Origin: Branchinecta lynchi
Taxonomy: Eukaryota; Arthropoda; Branchiopoda; Anostraca; Branchinectidae
Assembly: GCA_023053575.1 (NCBI GenBank)
Contig: JAKZAP010000001.1
Location: 21,346,533 to 21,410,532 of the forward strand
DNA: 64,000 nucleotides
Direction: 5' to 3'
Shown here: positions 12,862-25,510 of the stretch, piece after piece
Layout: each line of letters begins with the position of its first letter
Numbering within the stretch: position 1 is the first letter of the stretch
Notes under the pieces: generated by a model
What the model was told of the DNA's origin: nothing
Databases searched by the model: none
The model's input: only the letters and a program-made list of their open reading frames with translations
Program-made: the position numbers and the translations under genes

Positions 12862-14270
12862 TTATTGGGATCCCAAAACGTAAGTGGAGGGATACCTATG
12901 ACATCGCAAAAGTTGTCCGTCTGTCCGTCCGTCCGTCTGTCCGTCCGTCTGTAAGCACGATAACTCTCGAAGGGAATGAGATATTTTGATGAAACTTGGT
13001 GAGAAGGTTCGTTGGGTCGTCGGACCAGTCAAGTTCGTAGATGGGCTTTGTAGCTCTACATTTAGGGGTGGGGGAGGGGATTGAAATTAAGGGACAAACA
13101 AAATATTTTGAAACAGCTAATGTGATAGTCGATTATGGGGTAAGAAGACATGCTGAACACGATGGTGAAAACCATTTTGTCATCGGACAAGTAGTTCGCC
13201 CGGAATCCGGCCAAAACCGGAAAGTTTGTTGAAAGTAAAAGTTTTATTTGAAGTTGATTAGATGTTCGATTTAGGGGTAGGAAGACATGCTGAAGACGAT
13301 GGTGAAAATTATCTTCTCGACGGACAAGTATTTCGCCCGGAATCCGGCCCAAACCGGAAAGTTTGTTGAAAGTAAAAGTTTTATTTGAAATTGATTAGAT
13401 GTTCGATTTAGGGGTAGGAAGACATGCTGAAGACGATGGTGAAAACTATTTTCTCGATGGACAAGTATTTCGCCCGGATTCCGGCCCAAACCGGAAAGTT
13501 TGTTGAAAGTAAAAGTTTTATTTGAAGTTGATTAAATGTTCGATTTAGAGGTAGGGAGACATGCTGAAGACGATGGTGAAAACTATTTTCTCGACGGACA
13601 AGTATTTCGACCGGAATCCGGCCCAAACCGGAAAGTTTGTCAAAATTACAAGTTTAATTTGGAGTTGATTGGATGTTCGATTTAGGGCAAGAAGACATGC
13701 TGAACACTTATGTGAAAACAAGTTTCTACCCGGACATGTAGTTCGTCCGGAATCCGGCCAAAACCGGAAAACTGTTGGAAGTCAAAGTTTTATTTCTAGT
13801 TGATTAGATAAGCGATTTAGGGGTAAGAAAAGATGCTGAGTCCCTGTGTGACAATCGTATTTTACCCGGACATATAGTTCGACCGGAATCCGGCTGGAAT
13901 CGGAAAATTTGTTATAAGCTAAATTTCTATTTGAAGTTGATTAGATGTTCATTACTGGGGAAAGAAGATACCCTGATTTCGTGTTTGAGCTTTCTTTTTT
14001 CGCCGGACAAGTAGTTCTGGAGTTCGGCCGGAACCGGGAAATTGGCAGAAGTGGCAGGAAGTTTTCGTCAAAACAGATATGACTTATAGGGGTAAACACA
14101 CATGCTGAATCCAAATCTGAACTTGGTTTTCTCAGGTGATTAGCTATTTGGCTTTAATCTGTTTCTGAATTTTAATTGTAAAAATGTTCAAGGAGTCTGG
14201 CTAAGACAAGACCCAGTTGTCTGGATCAGATATTGAATTTTTGGGATCCCATCGAAACCTTTGGTCTTGT
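12862..14270 (-). mobile_element. Family B element with the best-preserved 137-bp array
   Basis: The hairpin end TTGGGATCCCAAAA at 12865 is followed by GTAAGTGGAGGGATACC and a CCGTCTGT-rich stretch. The other end is GGTCTTGT at 14270 (complement of ACAAGACC). Three consecutive units are exactly 137 bp apart (phrase GGGTAGGAAGACATGCTG near 13274 and 13411, and a variant near 13548). Further degenerate units extend to about 14100. Overlapping open frames offset by 137 bp are translations of this array. Confidence 0.82.
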
Positions 14271-16360
14271 TACTAAGCTAGTTACCAACTTAGAACTGAA
14301 AGACGTCATGATGTGATCATTTTTAAGCGGAATGTCACTTTCATGAATTAACATGGATTGATAACGTCTGGGAAGTCAACGGCATGTTTTAGTTACATGA
14401 TTGAACAACTTTGCAAAAAAAAAGAAGAAAATTCGGAAAACTTTGATAAGCAGCTAAAATACCGTGAAAGATTAAAAGCCTGGTAGAGATTTTGAACAAG
14501 ACATAGCTTTGATTTTACCGTCAAAGTTTCTGTGTCAAGCCCCCCCCCCCCCCCCTTCTTAAAAGATAAAATAGCCTGGACACCGAACTACTCGGTAGCT
14601 TTTTATGAACTCTACAATGATTGTACCAAAAAGTTTCGCGACATTCTGTTTTTTAATCCCAATCAAAAGTAAAATATTATAGGGCTAATTGCATCAAGGA
14701 CTCCGAATAAACGTTATGAAAAAACATGGGAAGAAGTTAGAACAACATGCCGAAAAACAACTTGCGGATGCCGAATTCATTCGTATTATGACACTTGTAT
14801 GCTTAATCGTTTCATGAAACATTACACTTAACAGGGCTGTACCATAAGTATTGTCGGCATTCGTTATTACATTTACCACAAGGATGCACATACATCTGTT
14901 AAAGATGCGCTCATTTTTATTTTCTGAAACCTATTAGCTCCCCATCGAAATATCACGGTATTATGACAAAACCGCGAGTACATACACTTCTTTCCGTCGT
15001 TAACTGCAGTCTCCACCCTTCCTCATGGCCTATCACTTATTTCGAAAGATTGTGATGTCGGGATTCCTAACTTCCCACCATGAGTAGCACTAATCATCCT
15101 TGGCTATGAAACTTTAGCTATGAAACTGTAAACCGTTAATGCTTTCTTTTTTGTCTCTTCTTTTTCTCCAAAATCGATTGCTACTAAGGACAGGAATGTT
15201 TGTTACCGGACATCTTGTCTATCCCTGACGTTGACCCATAGCAGACGGTGGATTCAACTGAAGCAGAAGGTGAAGATTAGATTGGAATTAAGATGTGTGT
15301 GCAAGGACATTTTTGTACTCATTTGTACATAAACACCTTACATTTTACATGTGATTTTATGTGTGCCAAGTGCATCTAAGTGTTATCAAACTTTTGACGG
15401 TGAAGTAAATGTAGTAACATATGTCTGACACAGCGTACATGTCCCTGTGCTCACGACGATCGCATCAACTGGCATCTACCAACCGACCAGTTTTCCCTAT
15501 CAATGCAATTAATCAAGCTGATGACTTTCACACTGATGTATTAGCAGCTCGTGTAAGAGTGGTAGCCAATTCCTTACATTCCTCAGTTCCTTATGAGAAA
15601 TCCGTGATTGAGCTGAAGTCCGTGATTAAATTGAAGCTGCATTCCTCTTGTAATTTTCGGCGCCACCCTCAATTAAAAGAAGATGCTTTCCTGTGTTAAG
15701 CGCGTGCCGTACAAAAATAATTATAAAACATAGACGGGGAAATCCCACATGCTATGGTTCTTCATGTTGCAGTTGCTTAGTCGCGCACGAAGATCAGTTG
15801 ACTTTAATTCTAGCATTTTTTTTTTGTTGCTGGTAGGTTTTAAAAGACATCTCGCACTACATAGTGTTTCTCTCGGATGTTCCGAGATGGTTGACCACTT
15901 TACAACTAAGTTATGCTTACAGAAAATTACACACGGCGTCGGATGTTTTTAGCCTATTTCTGTGTCCCTTGCCTTGAATGACAATCGTGGCAAAATGTGT
16001 ATAGCCGGTCTTCATACGACTAAGCTTCCTTGGAAACAATGATTGGGCGCTGATACGTCACGTAAAGAGAACATACGTGGCAAGCGTGATAATCAGTGTA
16101 TTACTAATAGAGGAGATAGGATATACTTATGAAGTGTAGAATCTTGGGGACGATAATAGATGGAAATACTGCTGAAGTAGAATGCACAAGGGCGAAGGTA
16201 CACGCCCTCGGTATTTGTTCTAGCCCCTAGTTTAAACTTCTGTTTTAATTCGACACGATTTTTTTTTTATTTTCCGGCGTAGGCTATGACAGACCACACG
16301 GCAATGGCGACGCAACAGGAAATTCAACTTTTAGATCAAGAAAATTGTGCATGGTAGAAA
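14271..16360. other. No gene recognised; scattered fragments of family G palindromes
   Basis: Contains a C run (14540-14555) and short pieces resembling family G ends (ACAAGGATGCACATACATCT near 14876; GTTATCAAACTTTTGACGG near 15385). An open frame at 15421-15699 has no recognisable domain and no splice-site support. Confidence 0.4.
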
Positions 16361-17619
16361 GTGCGCAAGCGCTCAGACGTTGAGTGTAAAGTTAAAATGT
16401 TTATCACATTTATATACAATCAGCTTTCGAGCCAAGACATTTCTCTTCCCCAATAACCAAACAAGTATTGAAATAACCTTGTAATCACCCCCTTTAAAAG
16501 CTTTAACTGTAAACAAACCGCCAGTATAAACCAAAGAAATGTTGAAGATCTTGCACGAATAGCATTTGTTCGAAGACTGAATGGGCTGCCTGCTAATCCT
16601 ACCCCTTAAACCTCTTGTTCATTAGCAAGGTAATAACAAGTGCAATAAAGCAATTCGTAGCAGACTAATGCCCCCTTTGTCACAATTCATTAAGTACGAC
16701 ATATCATCGATCATATGACAAAACAGCCCAGTTTCCATCTGTTCATTAAAGATTAAAGTACGCCGCGTCGTCTTATTTGTTGATGTTACACCAAATTCTC
16801 ATCCATAGATATATCTCACCAAATATACAAGAGACATAGACGAACTTAACTCATAGGAAATCTGGGCCCAGCTGCCCATGGGGGGGGGGGGGCTCATTAA
16901 AATGCGTATTTACAACTTTTTTCCTCAAGTATACGAGCTTAGGGTTTGATTCCAGTCACGGGTCAAAAACTTTTTTCATGGTCAATTTTCGGCCCACTTG
17001 CCTATGAACGGGGAGGGTGGGGGTGGTTCAACTCTCCTCGATCCTAAAGCACAAATGAATTTCATCACCTTATCTATACTTATTGTCAAATTAAAAACAT
17101 TAAAAAGTGGGCAATGTGGGCCCAATTGCCCCTGAACCAAGTGGGGGTGGGGTTTGGGACCCGCAACAAGTAAAAAGAGACCCCAATGCTCACAATCCTA
17201 CCAAGTTTCAACGTGATACCTGTTCAGTCCTGGCAAGGGTAACGAACTTTTCTCCTGGGCAATCTGGGCCCAGTTGCCTATGAACTGTGTGGATGGGGGA
17301 GGTGCAACTTTAAAAGCAATTTCCCAGCTCTAGGACTTACACGTCCAAGAAATTTCATCGTCCTATGTCCAGTTCTGGTCAAGTTATGAACATTATTCAC
17401 GGGGCAATCTGGGCCCGTTTGCCCCTGAACCGGTTGGGTGTGAGAGGTGGGACCCTCAAAAGGCACAACTAGACCCCAATACTCACAAGTGTACCAAGTT
17501 TGAACTTAATACTTGCACTCGTTCACCAGTTATGAGCTCCACAAAATATGGTGAAAACCGAAAGCTGAAAGCTGCTACAGCGCTCGCAATAGTGGATTGT
17601 TCCAAGGAACACTCCACTA
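16361..17619 (+). mobile_element. Family C element ending exactly where a family B element begins
   Basis: Starts GTGCGCAAGCGCTCAGACG and ends with the TAGTGGATTGTTCC / GGAACACTCCACTA palindrome at 17590-17619. Its leader and array are homologous to the copy at 11120. The next base (17620) is the first base of ACAAGACC, the family B 5' end. Confidence 0.78.
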
Positions 17620-18671
17620 ACAAGACCAAAGGTGTCGATGGGATCCCCAAAATCTAATATTTGGTTCAGACAATAGGGTCTTGTCTTCGCCAGATCCAGT
17701 CTTCGCCAGGCTAATCATCAGAGAAAACCAAGTTCAGATATACCTCTATAAGCGTTATCTATTTTGACGATACTGACTGAGACTTCCTGCTTTACTTCTG
17801 TCAAGTTTCCAGGTTCGCCCGAATTCCGAGCAAACTACTAGTCCAGCAAAAAAAGAAAATTCAGAAACAAATCCAGCGTCGAATCAGTATAAAGAACATC
17901 TAATCAGCTCTGAATAAAAGTTCGACTTAAAAAAAAATCCGGTTACAACCGGATTCCGGATTAATTACATGTCCATGTAAAAAATGATTGTCATATGCAG
18001 ACTCTGCCTCTCTTCTTACCCCTTAATCTGTCATCTAATCAAACTTTTCCGTTTAACAACTTTTCCGGCTTTGACCGGATTCCAGGTGAACTAGTTATCC
18101 GGCGAGACAATGGTTTTCACCATCGTGTTCAGCATGTCTTTTTACCCCTAAAACAAACATTTAATCAACTTCAAATGAAACTTTTACTTTTAACCAACTT
18201 TCCGGTTTTTGCCGGATTCCGGACGAACTACTTGTTCGGCGAGAAAATGGTTTTCTCCTTCGTGTTCAGCATGTCTTCTTACCCCTAAATCGACCATTTA
18301 ATCAACTTAATATAACATTTTTGCGTTTAACCAACTTTCCGTTTTTTGCCGGATTCCGGACGAACTACTTGTCCAGCAAGACAATGGTTTTCACTATCGT
18401 GCTCAGCATGCCTTCTTACACCATAATCGACAATCACATTAGCTGTTTAAAAATATTTTGTTTGTCCCTTAATTTGAACCCCCTCCCCCACCCCTAAATA
18501 TAGAGCTACAGAGCCCATCTACGAACTTGACCTTAACCTTGACCCAAACAATCCTCACCCCAAGTTTCGTCAAAATATCTCATTCCCTTCGAGAGTTATA
18601 GTGCGCACAGACGGACAACTTGTGCGATGTCATAGGTATCCCTCCACTTACGTTTTGGGATCCCAAAAACC
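17620..18671 (+). mobile_element. Family B hairpin-ended element
   Basis: Starts ACAAGACCAAAGGTG and ends TTTTGGGATCCCAAAAA at about 18655-18671, preceded by CATAGGTATCCCTCCACTTACG as in the other copies. The array of 137-bp-type units is at about 17930-18430. The open frame at 17995-18288 is one translation of the array. Confidence 0.78.
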
Positions 18672-18859
18672 CTCGGGGACTCGATTGTAGGAGACAATCC
18701 ACTACTTGGGAATTTTCAAACTTTGTATGTTATCTAGTTCAAATCAAGCTGAATAAACCTTTTTTCAAAAGATTCAAGGACTGTTCTTTCACCAAAAGGC
18801 AAACAAAAGGCAGAGTCAATCGTTTCGCTATCTGGGAATCGGTACTCCACACGCTATTG

Positions 18860-19280
18860 TTCCCCGTTTGTCGGGGATTCGATATGTCAGGAGCTAATGT
18901 TCTCCGACAGATCGGGGAAACTACTGGCCGTGGGCCAATCTTCCTGGCCATGTCGGGGAATCGATGTGCCCTGGGCTAACATTCCCCGAGTACTCGGGGA
19001 ATCAAGCTGTTCAGAGCTAATGTTCCCGCATAATCAAATAATTGATTTTGAGATCGGGGAATCAAAGTGCCAGGGGCTAATGTTCCTGGATAAGCTAATG
19101 ATGTTTTTTGAGGTCGCTGAATCGAAGTACGTCAGGAGCTAATGTTCCCCGTTAAGCAAATAACATTTTTTAATGGACATTTGCCCCCGGCACTTTGATT
19201 GCCCGATGTCAAAAGGAATTATTTGCTTATCGGGGAATATTACCTCTTGACACTTCGATCCCCCAATCTCAAAATCGATT
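18860..19280. repeat. Family F palindromic minisatellite (GGGGAATC / GCTAATGTTCC)
   Basis: Degenerate units of about 60 bp alternate GGGGAATCGA, GCCAGGGGCTAATGTTCC and GATTTTGAGATC. Left units are direct copies; the right part (19190-19275) is the reverse complement (GATTGCCCGATG, CGATCCCCCAATCTCAAAATC), so the whole can fold back. Confidence 0.6.
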
Positions 19281-19924
19281 ATAGGACAGAAAAAAATAAA
19301 AAGTCTTAGGGGGGGGGAGAATATTAATAGTTAAGTGACGTAAATAGTTAAAAGTGGTTAAAAATAGAATTAAAATTAATGCCACTGAGGGAAGGAGGAG
19401 TAGCCACAAAAAGTACGAAATGTGATTTTTTTTCCTTTTTTTTAGGTAATATAAAAATAAGTTAAATTATGGCTACGGGTTTAAAAAAAAAAAAAAAAAA
19501 ACTCACCGCCGAAAATTCCACATTCTTCGCGCGAAATCAATCGGCTCCGGCGAAGATTTCAAAACTATTCTTCGATGTTTATTATACATCGCATCGCCTA
19601 TTATGCATATTCTTCGTCCTGCCATTTCGTCGGCTTTTTTCGGTGAGGGTTAGAAGTTTCCGTATTCGTGCGGTAGAGTGAAGCCTCTTTACAAGTAACA
19701 TATTTTGAGCTGTGACCAAACTTTAGCGTGCACTATTTGGATCTCTTATATTTGTCAAAATTTTTAGGGTGTCAAAAAACACCTTTTTGCCAGGGATTGT
19801 GACACTTTCATGACTCGAGCTCTTGGCAACCCTATATTACCCACTCTTACGTTTCATCCTGGTCACGCCCGATGCCCCGGCCACATTCAGTCACATCTGT
19901 ACGTAATTTGATTTGTTAATTTGA
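19281..19924. other. No gene recognised
   Basis: G run at 19308-19316 and an A homopolymer at 19482-19500; otherwise unique. A phrase at about 19832-19868 (ACCCACTCTTACGTTTCATC) recurs at 20409-20445, so an older repeat was split here. Confidence 0.4.
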
Positions 19925-20401
19925 GGAGGGTTTTCGCGAGCTGGAAAGCAAAGTCGGAATCACTTTCCAATGGTTTTCGCGCTACTTCGGAAAGTTGCCG
20001 AACTTTCCAACCCGGTTTTCGCGCCTTGGAAACCGAAGCAACTTTCCCGGAAAGTGATTCCACGAGGATAGTGGAAAGCTCCGCGGAAAGTTGAACGTTT
20101 CGGCGGGAATTTCAAAGGTGTGGAGAAAAACAGTGCAAGTGTCACTAATAAATACAAAAAATGGCAATCGTAATTAAGGTGACTTCGATAGAATATATGA
20201 GAATCAAAGAACCATTAAGTGAACCATATTTATTCGAAAAAGTTTGTGTTCAACATTTTCCCGGCGATGTCAGCTTTCCATGTGTTTTCGCGATCAGTCC
20301 AGCGGGAAAGTGGAAAGTGATTCCAGGAATCGCTTTCCCACAGTTTTCGCGATGCGCTTCGCTCGCTGGAAAGTGATTCAGAGATCTCGCGAAAACCCTC
20401 C
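19925..20401. mobile_element. 477-bp palindromic element with repeated TTTTCGCG motifs
   Basis: The ends are a perfect 16-bp inverted repeat (GGAGGGTTTTCGCGAG against CTCGCGAAAACCCTCC). TTTTCGCG recurs internally near 19971, 20011, 20285 and 20343, mostly beside GGAAAGTGATTCC-type palindromes. A related 37-bp phrase lies on both sides, indicating insertion into an older repeat. The open frames at 19960-20376 are low-complexity translations. Confidence 0.65.
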
Positions 20402-20402
20402 T

Positions 20403-20634
20403 TTGGTTACTACCCACTTTTACGTCTCATCCTGGTCACACCAGAATTTCAAGACATATTACCACCATCATCACTCAAAGGTAAACACAACTGGCTAAAG
20501 TCAGTGACTCTGGTCTGTGATTCGTCCAAACACTCCAAAGATACGTTTTGGAATGGTGGAGATGGATTTTTCCATCTCGGCTATCTTACGTTTTCAGCGT
20601 CTTTTCTTCCCAATTTCGACCGTAAGACGGTTTT
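20403..20634 (+). repeat. Direct repeat flanking the family A copy (left member)
   Basis: Shares AAGTCAGTGACT, GTCTGTGATT, GGAGATGG and CAGCGTCTTTTCTTCCCAAT in the same order with 23478-23720. The pair brackets the family A element at 20635-23474, so that element inserted between, or next to, tandem copies of an older repeat. Confidence 0.6.
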
Positions 20635-23474
20635 TATGGCACTTGAGCTTACTCAAGTGCCATATAGCGATTGTTATTTCTGTCCGTCAGTCGGTCTGTC
20701 GGTCTGTCGGTCCCGGTTTTGCTAGTTCGGGCACTTCCAGATAAGCTAGGGCGATGAAACTTGGCAAGCATATCAGGAACTGGACCAGATTAAATTAGAA
20801 ATTGTCGCTTCCTCGATCCGACCATCTGGAGGGGAGTGGAGGGAGGGGGAATCCGGAAAAAATAGGAAAAATGAGATATTTTTAGCTTACGAACGGGTGA
20901 TCGGATCTTAATGAAACTTAATACATGGAAGGACTTCGTGTCTCAGACCCTCCATTTTAAATCCAGACCGGATCCGGTGACACTGGGGGGAGTTAGAGGG
21001 GGAAACCGGAAATCTTGGAAAACACATAGAGTGGAGGGATCCGAATAAAACTTGGTGGAAAGTACAGGCAAAAGTCCTAGATACGTGACTGATATAACCG
21101 GAACGGATCCGCTCACTTTGGGGGAGTTGGGGGGGGGGAGAAGTCCGAATTTGTAGTGATCCCGCGAGTTCCGTGCTTCCTGATGTGCTGGGACGATGGA
21201 AATTGACAGGCATGTCTGGGACCCGACCAGCTTAAATAGGAAATCCTCAATTCCGCGATTCGACCATCTGGGGGGGGGAGTGGAGGGAGGGTGAAGCCAA
21301 AATTTGAGGTGTTTTTAGCTTGCGAACGGGTGATCGGATCTTGATGAAAATTAATACTTAGGATGACCTCGTGTCTCAGACACCTCACTTTAAATCCGGG
21401 CCGGATCCGATGACACTGGGGGGAGTTGGAGGAGGGAACCGGAAATTTTGAGAAACGCTTAAAGTGGAGGGATCGGGATGAAACTTGGTGGGAAAAACAA
21501 GCACAGGTCCTAGACACGTCATTGACATAACCGGACCGGATCAGGGCACTGTGGGGGAGTTGGGATGGGGGTCCGGATTTCTGGCGATCCCGCGAGTTCG
21601 GCATACTTCCTGGTGTCCTAGGGCGATGAAACTTGGCAGGTATGTCAAGGATCCGAACAGATTGACTTGAGAACAGCCGTTTCCCCGACCCGACCATCGT
21701 GGGGGGAGTGGGTGGATGGGGAGTCCGGAATCTAATGGCGTGCATAACTTTTGAACGGGTGATCGGATCTTGATGAAAATTGATATTTAGGATGACCTTG
21801 TGTCTCAGACACCTCACTTTAAATCCGGGCCGGATCCGATGACACTGGGGGGAGTTGGAGGAGGTAACCGGAAATTTTGAGAAACGCTTAAAGTGGAGGG
21901 ATCGGGATGAAACTTGGTGGGAAAAACAAGCACAGGTCCTAGACACTTCATTGACATAACCGGACCGGATCCGATGACACTGGGAGAAGTTGGAGGAGGG
22001 AACCGGAAATTTTGAGAAACGCTTAAAGTGGAGGGATCGGGATGAAACTTGGTGGGAAAAACAAGCACAGGTCCTCGACACGTCATTGACATAACCGGAC
22101 CGGATCAGGGCACTGTGGGGGAGTTGGGGTGGGGGTCCGGATTTCTAGCGATCCCGCGAGTTCGGCATACTTCCTGATGTCCTAGGGCGATGAAACTTGG
22201 CAGGTATGTCAAGGATCCGAACAGATTGACTTGAGAACAGCCGTTTCCCCGACCCGACCATCGTGGGGGGAGTGGGTGGATGGGGAGTCCGGAATCTAGT
22301 GGCGTGCATAACTTTTGAACGGGTGATCGGATTTGAATGAAACTTGTCTGGTGAGCTATCGCCTCGGACATTCAGTGTCACGTCCGAGTCGGGTCCGATA
22401 CCTGTGGGGATGGGGAGGGGGTGGAAAACTCAAGAAACTCTAAAAGTAGAGGGATTGGGACGAAACTTAATGGATGGAACAAGCATTAGGCCTAGATGAA
22501 ATTGACGGAGCCAGATGGTTTCGGGGCTCTGTGGGGGGAGTTGGAGGGGGTTTCCTGGATTTCCGGTAGTCGTGAGTTAGAATAGTTCCAGATGTAAAAC
22601 GACAACGAAACTTTGCAGGCATATTAGCGACCCGAATTATCTTGACTTAAAAACCTGACACAACATACCCCCGGAAACTTCCGTTCCTAGATCCGAGCAT
22701 TTTTGGGGGAGCAAGAGAAGAGAAATATGGACATCTATAAATTGCAAACGAGTGGTCTGATTCGAGTGAAACTTCATGGGTGATACGAATCGATGGCCTC
22801 GACATGTAAAACATGCGTTCGAACCATATGCGACCACGATTAGGGGAATTGGGGGTGGGGGGACTTTTGACATGCACAAAAACCAAACGGATGGACCGAA
22901 TGAGATGCAATTCGACAGTGCCGAGTTTATGCGGCCTAGATTTGTTATTTGGCGTCTGGGCCGGATTCGGCCAAGGTAGGGGGGGGGGGGGGTACTGGAA
23001 ACTTGCAGATAGGCTATGCTCCAATTTCAGTCAAACTTGATGAGGGAATTAAGAGATTGGGCCCGAACCGGCTCCGACAACGTTGGTGGGAAGGGGGGGG
23101 GGTACCGGAACTTTCCAAAAATGCTCAGATTCGAGTGAAACTTGGTAGATGGTATAAACGAAGATGCTTTAGGTGGTCGATTTTTTTTTATTCCGAACCA
23201 GATTCGGCCACGGTAGGTGGAAATAGAGTGAGTACCGGAAATCGTGTAGCACGTCTAGGGATCAAACAAATGGATTTATTGGGATGAAAGTTTGAACAGT
23301 CATGTGCATTTGCAATCGAGACGATGCCGGAACTGCTCAGAAATGAGTGAAACTAAATATCCTATTTCTATTTCCGAACCGCCTTTTTGGATGGCGGGTG
23401 TATTTTGTGACGTTTTCATCTACTTTCTTGTACAGCCTACTCGTACAAGTACCATATGAGCTCGTAGCTCTTGT
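20635..23474 (-). mobile_element. Family A element, 2.84 kb, near-identical partner of 39413-42239
   Basis: The hairpin end is TATGGCACTTGAG / CTCAAGTGCCATA with a 4-nt loop at 20635-20664, then the GTCGGTCTGTCGGTC stretch. The other end is AAGTACCATATGAGCTCGTA then GCTCTTGT at 23474. In between is a 134-157 bp subunit array with several 430-bp higher-order copies. The 322-residue open frame and its neighbours are array translations. There is no E array in this subfamily. Confidence 0.85.
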
Positions 23475-23477
23475 TAT

Positions 23478-23720
23478 TACCGGTGTTAGTACCAGGTGTG
23501 ACTATAGTGAGGCCCGGGCATGAAACGAAGAAATTCAAGATATATCTTCACCATCATCAATCATAGGTAAACAAAACTAGCTAAAGTCAGTGACTGTCGT
23601 CTGTGATTGGTCCAAAGTTACGTTCCAAATTGCGGAGATGGTTTTTCCTTCTCGTCTATTTTATGTTTTCAGCGTCTTTTCTTCCCAATCTGGACCTTTA
23701 AATTGCATCTGGAATATGAA
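23478..23720 (+). repeat. Direct repeat flanking the family A copy (right member)
   Basis: Partner of 20403-20634. A further partial echo (GGTGTGACTATAGTGGGGCC) is at about 23857. Confidence 0.55.
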
Positions 23721-23999
23721 CCGGTCCAAACGTATATAAAAATAATCCGGAAAAAGGGGCTTTTGAACTTCCACATTTCCGGAATTTTTAAGTATCGCAG
23801 AAGAAATGCAAACAAAAATCTTGAAAATTCTGGGAAAGATCAACGGCATATTACTTGGTGTGACTATAGTGGGGCCCTGGCATAAGGGAACCAAACTTTT
23901 CCCTATCATCGGCCGCCGAGTACCATTTCTGCTTATCATCACGGGACATTAACTATCTGCACAGACCTCTTTGTCAGTTCCGGATTAATTTAAATCACC

Positions 24000-24395
24000 G
24001 GAGTGAAAGACGACAGTAATTCAAGAACGATGAACAGTTGCCGTTTTAGGTAGTGATTGACCATCTCTTAATTCTTCTGACCAAGCCTGTGGTCAATCGC
24101 CTCCCACTTCCGGCAAGGGTGAGGCAGTGACACAGTGGACTACTACTTCGGTAGTGGTTTCCAATCGCTAAGAACATTTGCACCGTTCTAATCAGCGAGA
24201 TCGCTATAGAAGCAGGTTCCGATTGTATCTGTATCCGAACGTTATTCGCTACCGGTGTCTACCGGAAAATGGGGCGTAGGAGTTTTAACGTGTACAAAGT
24301 GTTTCTGTGTATATTTTGTAAATTTGTATTCCACTTCTAGCTTTTAGCTATTTGGAATAAGCTCGATCGATTGATTGAAAAAAAAAAAAAAGTCA
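24000..24395 (+). repeat. Probable 3' end of a truncated retroelement
   Basis: A stretch ending AGCTATTTGGAATAAGCTCG, a short (GATT)n repeat and an A run at 24379-24393. This is the usual look of a LINE or SINE 3' end. No reverse transcriptase frame is joined to it. Confidence 0.4.
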
Positions 24396-24478
24396 CCTAC
24401 AATAAAAGCAATCGATTGTAACGTACGGCTTAGTTTCGCGATGAACTGTCGTAGTAATGCGGACACTTCCACCAATTA

Positions 24479-25510
24479 ACAAGAGCTAAAAGCTCAGATG
24501 GCACTTGCAAGGCTGGGCCCAGACAATGAAAATAGGTATTTTCCAATTCGTAGGTGTGTTGTGATCATTGTAAGCAAAACCCTTGAGACAAGAGTGATCA
24601 TTGGCCCTCGGAAATCACGAGAATATATTGTTTGATAAAACTATTTTATTTTGCAGTTGGCTGTGATGATGCGGACTTTAACGCACTAGAAGCAAAACCC
24701 TTGAGGCAAAAAGATCATGAGCTCGTGGCGACCACGAAAGTACTTTGAGGTTAAGATGAGTACTTTAAGGAATGATCGGATCCGGGGAATGATAATTTCT
24801 AAGCCAATATTGTCGAGTACCTAATGTTCCAGCCAAGTTTCGTCGTCGTAGCATATCTGGAAGTACCCTTAACTTGCAATCACCGGAATTCCGACCCCCC
24901 CCCCCCCCCCCTCCAACCCCCAGTGTTCGGATCTAATTCGGTTCTGTAAATGATTTATCGAGAGCATTGGTTTGTTCTTCCCACCAAGTTCCATCCTGAT
25001 CTCCAGTCTAAGCGAGTCAGAAATTTTACGGCCCTCCCCCCACGCAGTTGTCGGATTCGGTCCGGACATGTAAAAGAATATCAGAGTCATGTCCTCTGTT
25101 CAGTTATTAAATTTAACTGGAATCCGGTCATCCATTCGAAAGTTACGCGAGAGTCAATATTCCGGATTCCTCCTCCCTCCACTCCCCCATGATGATCGGA
25201 TCGAGAAAATTACCATTTCCAAGTCAACTTGATCGGGTCTCTCATATCCCTGCCAAGTTTCGCCATCATCGGAATTCCGAGAAATCCCCCTCCAACCCCC
25301 ACCCGGACGTGTCCGAATCCAGTCCGGTTGTGTGAACGATTTATGTAGAGCGAATATTTGTTCTTCCCAGCAACTCCCCGAAGCCATCGAATCCGGTCAA
25401 GACTTGGAATGGAACATTATAGAAATGTCTTCTGTTCAGTTATCAAGTTTCTTTCGAAACCGATCAACCATACACCTTGGGAAACGAATTCCGGGTGTAT
25501 CTCAACGTCT
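24479..25510 (+). mobile_element. Family A element, 3' end lost
   Basis: The 5' end is ACAAGAGCTAAAAGCTCAG then TGGCACTTGCAAGG. The E array follows (24510-24790; GATCAT, GGCCC and ACTTTAA phrases), then the CAAGTTTCATC-type array from about 24830. Similarity fades near 25510 with no terminal hairpin, so the 3' end is deleted. Confidence 0.65.

Noticed and set aside
12900..12960. CCGTCTGTCCGTCCGT stretch as a CRISPR-like or simple tandem array
   Set aside because: It is the short GTCC/GTCT-rich module next to the hairpin of family B (and A) elements, present at each copy; no spacers.
13062..13626. Three overlapping similar open frames offset by 137 bp
   Set aside because: They are one reading of the 137-bp family B array repeated three times; no start context, splice sites or domain.
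21113..22081. A 322-codon minus-strand open frame
   Set aside because: It is a translation of family A array units (repeated SRTCACFSHQVSSRSLHFKRF-type blocks), recurs at 40795-41974 and shows only array periodicity.
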